NCBI GenBank assembly: GCA_001584585.1
Contig: LSYV01000017.1
Location: forward strand, 2,405,810 to 2,469,809
DNA: 64,000 bases
Source: Gonium pectorale
Taxonomy: Eukaryota > Chlorophyta > Chlorophyceae > Chlamydomonadales > Volvocaceae
Direction: 5' to 3'
The notes beneath the pieces were generated by a model. It was not told where the DNA came from. It did not search any database and saw nothing but the letters and a program-made list of their open reading frames with translations. A program made the translations under genes and the position numbers. Below, piece by piece: positions 58,231 through 64,000 of the stretch. Positions within the stretch are counted from its first letter, which is position 1; each line of letters opens with the position of its first letter.

Positions 58231-60446
58231 ATCCCTGGAAGACCAATTATGATTACAGGGGTGCAATAATAGTAGTCGGGTTGCCACGTCGTAGCCACAT
58301 GCTATTGGGCCGGGCCAAGGGCCAGCTCAAGGGCTCAGCCCCTTTGCGGCTCGGCTGTGCATGGACAAATACGTGGCGCGCGGGCTGGCTACGTTTCACC
58401 TCTTCTTTAAAACCCTGTTTAGGTGTCGTGCACGCTGACCGTCCAACGGGCGTTTTACGTTCACACCGGTGACTCCCCCCCAGCGGGCAACACAGAGAGA
58501 CGTAACGCACCGCTGATGAAAGGGTGTGCACGACGGGTGCAAAATGAAAGGTGTGTGGAAGGAGCAACCATCAGCCCCCAACCGCTCGCGTTACACGGGC
58601 TGCCCATGCTGACTCTTGTGCGCAAAGGCGCCTATCGAGACCAGACGCTTTGTTCTCCCGTCACACTCGTCGTTGGTTCATATGCCTGGGTTGCCGTTAC
58701 ACCAAGAGGCCAGCGGTTGCAAGCTTCCAGAGACATTTGTGTCTCCCAGTGCAAGCCCTAGCAACCTCCTTCACCAAGGCATCCTTTGTCCCCACCCGGC
58801 ATCTTCGGGCACCGCCGACTTGAGCATCATTGCAGGAGACACCCCGTTCGTGCCGCCGTACACGCCGTGCACACCGTACGGGGAAACTGCAAACAGCACA
58901 GCATAGCCAATGCACGATGCGGTCGCCGGCAGATTCGCTTTATAAGAAAGGAAAGGAAAAGCTGACCACCAGGACAAGAGAGAAACAGACCGAAAGGACC
59001 CGAGGAGCACAGGCAGCAAACCACCCCCCTCCTCTAGCAGAAGCCCGCAACCCGAACCCGAACCCCCCCTGTGACTCGCCGAAACAGACAGGCAAACGGC
59101 ACCTGCCCCAACAAGGGCACCGCAACTTAAAGCACCCAGAAACGCAACGCTCCGCAACACCCACCACCAAAGAAAAACCCACCGAAACCCATACCCGACC
59201 ACCAAACCCAGCGGGCACCCTGCGCGAGGCCTGCAGGCGACCACCCCGCCACACCCTCGGTGTTTGTGGCCCCACCCTTCTTGAGGCGCGCAATGCGTCG
59301 CCTGATCGCCACGATGTATTCTCCCATCGTTGCACGTACTCCTTAAATGCTTCATCAGTCTCAGAGTCAGAGGAGGACTCGTCGCTGGCTTTGCCAGTCG
59401 ACGCCGCCACGTGTTGTTGTGTTGTAGGGCAGGCTGGTTATTCGGCCGTACATGGCCTGACTTAGCAAGGACGCAGAGGGGGGGATGGGCGGTTGGGTTG
59501 GGGGGAAGGGCGTGTTCTGCTTTGCAGTGATGTGCGGAAGCTGGTTAGCTGGGTGGGATGGGGTGAGCGGCGTGGGTGTGCGCTTGCTCTTCGAGTTGAC
59601 ATGTCCTTTGCGGCTTACTGACACGTTTGGTCCTGCGTAGCGGGCGCAAGTGCACTCTCTCTGTGAGTTTACATTCTGTTGCGGCCTTCAGTGACGGAGG
59701 CGCCGCCTATGTTCCCGCATGCTGTAAGGTTCAGCAGGGTTCAGCGGTCCTCGACTTTCGCGAACCGTCCCAGAGGGCCGTTGTCACAAAAAGCGTACGC
59801 CCCCAAGTCGTACGTTCTCGGAAATCCCCCTTGCTTTTAATGCTTTAACAAGAATAGCTTCCTGCGCTTAAAACACCACCTGCATCCTTTGCAACGAGCT
59901 CAATGGCCAACGCGGCTTTGGGCCCTCGAATGCCTGCGTTGCAGCGCTTTTCGCTGGTAAGCCCATGTTGCTTGTCGTTGCTCGGGTAGCTGCCAGTTCT
60001 GAATCTCCGATGAACCCAGAGTGCTGACGCTGTGACCTGTTTGCGTTGAACTGCCTGTAGCTACGTCTCTCTCGGCGTATCAGCACCGTGCTGCTCATCA
60101 CGGTGGTGAGTTCCGCCGCGCCGCGGCCGGCTTCAGCCGCTTGGCGGGCGGAGAAGACGCTGGCAGCTGAGAAGGCGCGGGCGGCCGCTGCGGAGGCGCG
60201 GGCGGCCGCTGCGGAGGCGCGGGCGGCCGCTGCGGAGGCGCGGGCGGAAGCTGCGGAGAAGGAGAGTGCTATTCTTAAGATGAAAAATATCCTGGCTCGC
60301 GTGGTGAGTGGGATGTTGGCAGTGTCATTCATGCGTTAGCACCCGTGTCTGATCTAAACCGTGTTGCGTGTTGACGAGTGGTGGCTGTTAAATGCGCAGG
60401 TGGCGGCAGTGGGGGCTTTCGGCATCCTTTGTCTGATGTGGCACTA
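58231..60446. other. region without a recognised gene
   Basis: Contains a Ser/Asp/Glu-rich minus-strand stretch near 59340-59410 (KASDESSSDSETDEAFKEYV) that looks coding but has no partner exons I can join, and a small plus-strand coiled-coil ORF (60088-60339) built on 21-bp repeats. Confidence 0.35.
60175..60255 (+). repeat. 21-bp in-frame tandem repeat
   Basis: GAGGCGCGGGCGGCCGCTGC plus G repeats three times exactly with partial units on both sides. In the open frame 60088-60339 it encodes repeated AEARAAA heptads, predicting an Ala-rich coiled coil of about 84 residues that ends at MRX and a TAG. Confidence 0.8.
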
Positions 60447-60974
60447 CTACACTTCGGCGATTCGGCACTCCTCAAACCTGCTGCGTGGGGAAGTGTAACC
60501 TTTATGTACGGTGCGCTGCGCTCTGCTCTGCAGGTATGGAGAATAATTATTGGGCTCGGCTGGGGCTGGTTCTGCTTCACGCTCAGGGAAGCCCGAGGGT
60601 ACAGCCAAACCAACCAACTGGCGCACGTGGTTTGGGTCAAACTCACTCCCAAGGACATGCTTCTTATAGCTTTTAATTGTTTTCAATATATTCTTCCAGA
60701 CGCTTACATTCACGTCAAAGTCCCTGGCCACCTCCGAAGCCCCCGAACTCAGAAAATTTAGCGAGGGGCGTGTGCCCGCTACAAATATAAGCAAGTTCCG
60801 GTGCCGGCCCAGCATCTCGAGAGGCCTTTTGGCACCGCTGTTACAGAAACACCCAAAGAGCACAGTTAGAAATGTATTTGCAGCGCTATTACACTGATAG
60901 GATTCAGGGCGCAATAGAAAATCGAAGGGGGGTAAGGATCTTGAACTCTGCGGGGCCCAAGGAGATGAGCGCAT
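60447..60974 (-). CDS. unrecognised ORF, possible mobile-element fragment
   Basis: The frame has natural-looking composition in its middle (EVARDFDVNVSVWKNILKTI, KKHVLGSEFDPNHVRQLVGL) unlike the Pro/Ala/Arg shadow frames nearby. No ATG with good context, no recognised domain. Neighbourhood is repeat-rich, so a transposon-derived fragment is the likeliest explanation. Confidence 0.25.
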   Translation of the reverse strand: MRSSPWAPQSSRSLPPFDFLLRPESYQCNSAANTFLTVLFGCFCNSGAKRPLEMLGRHRNLLIFVAGTRPSLNFLSSGASEVARDFDVNVSVWKNILKTIKSYKKHVLGSEFDPNHVRQLVGLAVPSGFPEREAEPAPAEPNNYSPYLQSRAQRTVHKGYTSPRSRFEECRIAEV

Positions 60975-61522
60975 GTTGCGCGGGCTCGATTATCCCGGGG
61001 GGGATTGGGGGTGGGGCGGAGCGGGTACCCCCGAAATGCGGTTTGGAGCACGAACAACCATGGAACATACGATCTTTCAAGATACATGTCGCCAACATCG
61101 TTGTTGTGTTGGGGTTGGCGCCCGCATTCGAGGCATGCAGCAGCATAACGCAGATCGTAGAGCTGGTCTCCGGTGTGTTTTAGTATCCCAGGGGGCCTTG
61201 CCTTGATGCCTCCGTAGAAGCCCGTCCTTGCACACCGTCGGCCGTTGGTCCCGTATCTGGGCAGTGGGACCGTGCTGGGGCGCCTGCTGCGTGACCGCTG
61301 CGGCGAGCTTTGGAAAGGAGGCGGGTGGCAGGAGGGTCGGCGGGTGCCGAAGCAGCCAGCTGGCCAGCAGGCACCGGGGCTAGTGCCGGCACGGATATTA
61401 GCGATAACGGTTCTGGGCCATTGGCCTTCAAAGTTGCTTCTGTAGCAGCCGCGGCATTGCCGTGCGGAGTCGGGGCCGTGGAGCACCAACCCCGTCGTGG
61501 CGCTAATGGTGGACGCACCCAC
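60866..61522 (-). CDS. unrecognised ORF, Cys-containing
   Basis: The C-terminal part (GDQLYDLRYAAACLECGRQP, DMYLERSYVPWLFVLQTAF) and an upstream CRGC motif have coding-like composition. It overlaps the previous ORF in another frame, so at most one of the two overlaps is real. No family is recognised; possibly part of an old mobile element. Confidence 0.25.
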   Translation of the reverse strand: MGASTISATTGLVLHGPDSARQCRGCYRSNFEGQWPRTVIANIRAGTSPGACWPAGCFGTRRPSCHPPPFQSSPQRSRSRRPSTVPLPRYGTNGRRCARTGFYGGIKARPPGILKHTGDQLYDLRYAAACLECGRQPQHNNDVGDMYLERSYVPWLFVLQTAFRGYPLRPTPNPPRDNRARATCAHLLGPRRVQDPYPPSIFYCALNPISVIALQIHF

Positions 61523-61934
61523 CTTCTGCTTTACCTTCCATTGGTACTGGCTGAGCGTGTCAGAGCCTGCGACCCCTAATGCCGAAGCCGCTTAGACTGC
61601 TGGCGCAGGCACCAGCGGCACAAGCCCTGCGCCTGCATCTATGTCGCTGACACAGTGGGCCTTGCTGCTGCTGCTGCTCCAGTGGCTTGAGCTGCAGCAG
61701 GACGATTAAGCCCTGGCGACTATTCAGCGGTTGTATGACCAGCACATGTCGCGTAAGATTCGGTTGGGTAAGCCACTGAAAGCACTTAGAGAGCGGTTCC
61801 TTGAGCCGTGGTGATCGCACGAAATCCCTGTAGGCCCAAGAACCTTAACGGGTGAAGATGTGAAGATGTGTTGGCAATCCAAGTTGATACTTGCACCGGT
61901 GATGAGTGCTACTTGCCTGCGGTACCAGTATGTC

Positions 61935-62115
61935 TTCACAGCAGATGCATGCTGTTGCCCGTTTCTGTGTCTGTGCTGGGCCACTCACTGTTTACAGGGA
62001 CAACATCTGCCCCGGGAACACTGAGTTTGTCGCGTGTGCAAGTCTTTGATGCTTGAAGATGAGTATCACGTTTTTTTCTTGCAGTGCTCTGGTTAGGTGA
62101 TGAACGCAGAATTCA
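61935..62115. repeat. dispersed repeat, copy 2
   Basis: Diverged direct copy of 51855-52035; see that entry for shared blocks. Confidence 0.65.
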
Positions 62116-63108
62116 GCTATGGCGGGTCGGGAGCCAATCGGCTCATGTGGCCTGAAACACGTAGCCTGCAACCCCTCTCTGGGGTGTGTGAGAACATTAA
62201 CTCTTCGGTGTGGCACACTAGCTCTTGCAAAATGGTTGTTCAATTATTAGCGATCTACATTCATTATATACGCGCCTGAAGACGTGTTTTCTGCCGCGCT
62301 GGTCATTATGGCCTTGCCTCCCTCCACCGGGCCTGCTCAAGTTGATACATATGGCCTACCCGCCTACGGGGCCTGGCGCTCCCTACGCCCATCAATGTTC
62401 AAATCACCATATGGCCAGGGTCCACTGCGCGACCCACACCGCCAGGACCTGCTGCCATCTTGGAAAACAGCTATACCCATACCGCTGTGCTTTGCGTCCA
62501 GCCCACGCTCGGATACCTGGAACAGGCAGTCGGCACGCCCAGCTACATTTCGGGGCCTGGCGCTCCCTACGCCCGCCAATATTTAAATCACCATGGCCGC
62601 GTGGCGCCGAACCGCAGTTGAGGGGTGGAAGAAGGGACGATGGATGGGTGCCTGGGAGGGCGGGGAGTAGGGCGCTGGATGTGGGGTGTCACGGGTTGCG
62701 GCGGCGCATCCAGGGCATTCGCGCCAGGCAGCCCGAGAGCCCAGCCGAGTGCCCGTGTCGCGTGTCGGTGCGTGTTCGACATGCATGCGTTACAACGCGC
62801 TCCGACAATTCTGCAAAAGGACAGCGAGCAAGAGCAACCTAGCTGTGTCTGTATGTGGGGGTGGGGTGGGGTCGGCGAGTGGGCGGGCAGGCGTTTACGA
62901 TTTGTCTCAGTTGCTAGCGGGCTGTCCATAGGGGATTGGCTCGCTTGGGCTGCAACACCCAAGTGTTTCCTTCGCTCCGGACGGTGCCACACTGTACTTG
63001 AAAAATGCCCAGCTCGTAACCCCAGCGAGGAGTCCTCCCCTCCCTCTTACCCACGGCCTTATCCTCCCATCCCTCCCTTCCCTCTCTGCCTTTCCGGACC
63101 ACGCACAG
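62116..63108. other. region without a supported gene
   Basis: A local direct repeat is visible: TACGGGGCCTGGCGCTCCCT at about 62357 against TTTCGGGGCCTGGCGCTCCC at about 62547, each followed by ACGCCC and a sequence ending in AAATCACCAT. No exon chain found. Confidence 0.4.
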
Positions 63109-63263
63109 GCCTTGCGACCGCGCGCGGCGCCTCCTCGTCTTACGACGACGTCTGGCGCGGCGTTGCCGCCAACTTGCCGGAGTGCAGGAGGGCTGTGGCG
63201 CTGCAGCTGTCAGGGGCAGCTGAGGAGCTGGCCCAGGCGGCAGAAGCGGCGGCGCAACAGCAG
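63109..63263 (+). CDS. lone plausible exon of an unidentified gene
   Basis: Bounded by a pyrimidine-rich ACGCACAG acceptor and a CAGCAG/GTATGC donor. It encodes SSSYDDVWRGVAANLPECRR, then a helical Ala/Glu/Gln stretch. No matching neighbours are seen before the window ends, so it may continue beyond 64000 or be a remnant. Function unknown. Confidence 0.3.
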
Positions 63264-63840
63264 GTATGCGGCCGCTGTGTGGAGCCTGCAGCCCGGCGGG
63301 GGTGGGGTTTGGGTGGTGGAGGTAGGATCTGGGAGCGTGGAGCGAGGAGCACGTGGAGCGGGGAGTAGGGAGGCGGGGCGGGCGCGGCTTGGGGCTGGAA
63401 TGCACCTCCCCCTCCCACCGCCTTGCGTTGGCATGCTGTAAAGGCCCAAACCCGGCCGCAGTTTGTACATCCATGCCGTGGGCGTGCATTACTTTGGCCG
63501 TGCACACCGCCGTCTTGCGTCAGTTGCGTGCATTAAGTCATAACCTCGGCGTGCGTACGCTGCGTCTCAAGCCTGGCCCACCGGTCCCTTACTCCAATAA
63601 ACTGCACTGGACGGCAGCGAGCCAGGACCTAGCGGCACAGGCAGTACGGTATGGGATGGCCTAGCCTTGTCAGACGACATTTGGCGCCTTCGTGCGTACA
63701 ATATACCGGTAGTTTCCTACACATCACGAGCGCCATCACCAGGCGCCACGTCATGGCCCTGTGGCTACGGGAACTCCCCGCGATGACAAGCGCTGCTTTG
63801 CATTAGCCATGTCTGTGATGAGGCCGCACTAGCCGCGTAG
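63264..63840. other. region without a supported gene
   Basis: Could be intron or flank of the preceding exon; overlapping frames only, no further acceptor-donor pair with coding content. Confidence 0.35.
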
Positions 63841-64000
63841 TGGGCACAGCCTGCGAGCCGAGCCTGCAACCGGTTCCCATGACCCTGGGCTGGGTGTATG
63901 CCTTCCCGCGCCCCCCATTACCAGTTTCCGCTGGGCACAGCCTGCGAGCCAAGCCTGCCACCGGTTCCTATGACCCTGGGCTAGGTGTTTGCCTTTCCGC
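63841..64000. repeat. 91-bp tandem repeat running off the window end
   Basis: TGGGCACAGCCTGCGAGC begins at 63841 and again at 63932; both copies continue through ACCGGTTCC(C/T)ATGACCCTGG to GCCTT(C/T)CCGC. At least two units, possibly more beyond 64000. The sequence is unrelated to the satellite at 46 kb despite the shared 91-bp spacing. Confidence 0.85.

Overview
The window looks like nuclear DNA of a volvocine green alga (Chlamydomonas/Volvox/Gonium relatives). It is very GC-rich, genes are split by short GT-AG introns, candidate polyadenylation signals are TGTAA, one coding end is Ser-Pro-rich like volvocine wall glycoproteins, and it carries the kinesin-2 subunit KAP3 needed for flagellar transport. 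Almost all real genes are multi-exon, so no single open frame represents them; I rebuilt exon chains by hand and checked that intron phases join. Bases 1-607 and 46549-46625 are unsequenced.

Left part (0.6-27 kb), single-copy genes: a Ser-Pro-rich C-terminus (609-908, +); a 16-exon calpain-like protein whose catalytic triad appears lost (2904-10178, -); an unresolved multi-exon gene (about 12.1-14.6 kb, -); an IMPACT/YigZ-family protein (15294-17387, -) divergent from a PTRHD1-like peptidyl-tRNA hydrolase (18022-18665, +); and a complete 22-exon KAP3/FLA3 gene (20212-26811, -). KAP3 is divergent from the next gene.

Centre (27.6-42.9 kb, +): one 18-exon gene encoding a predicted 3907-residue protein with about 32 ankyrin repeats, a long Ala/Pro/Ser/Gly-rich linker and a C-terminal U-box, a candidate giant E3 ubiquitin ligase.

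Right part (43-64 kb) is repeat-rich. A 4205-bp hAT transposon (44324-48528) has 11-bp matching ends and a perfect 8-bp target duplication. It contains a broken transposase (-), a coiled-coil ORF and an HNH-like ORF (+), and a satellite of alternating 91/95-bp units. Next come an inverted repeat (50.07-50.65 kb), a gene with a candidate PD-(D/E)XK nuclease domain of the Crinkler-associated type (53.1-55.3 kb, +), and a decayed segmental copy of the 3' end of the ankyrin/U-box gene with its downstream flank (56.1-58.2 kb). The last 6 kb hold dispersed repeats, unrecognised ORFs and one plausible lone exon.

The window is not an operon or pathway cluster. The clearest regulatory links are the two divergent gene pairs, IMPACT/PTRHD1 (634 bp apart) and KAP3/ankyrin-U-box (756 bp apart).
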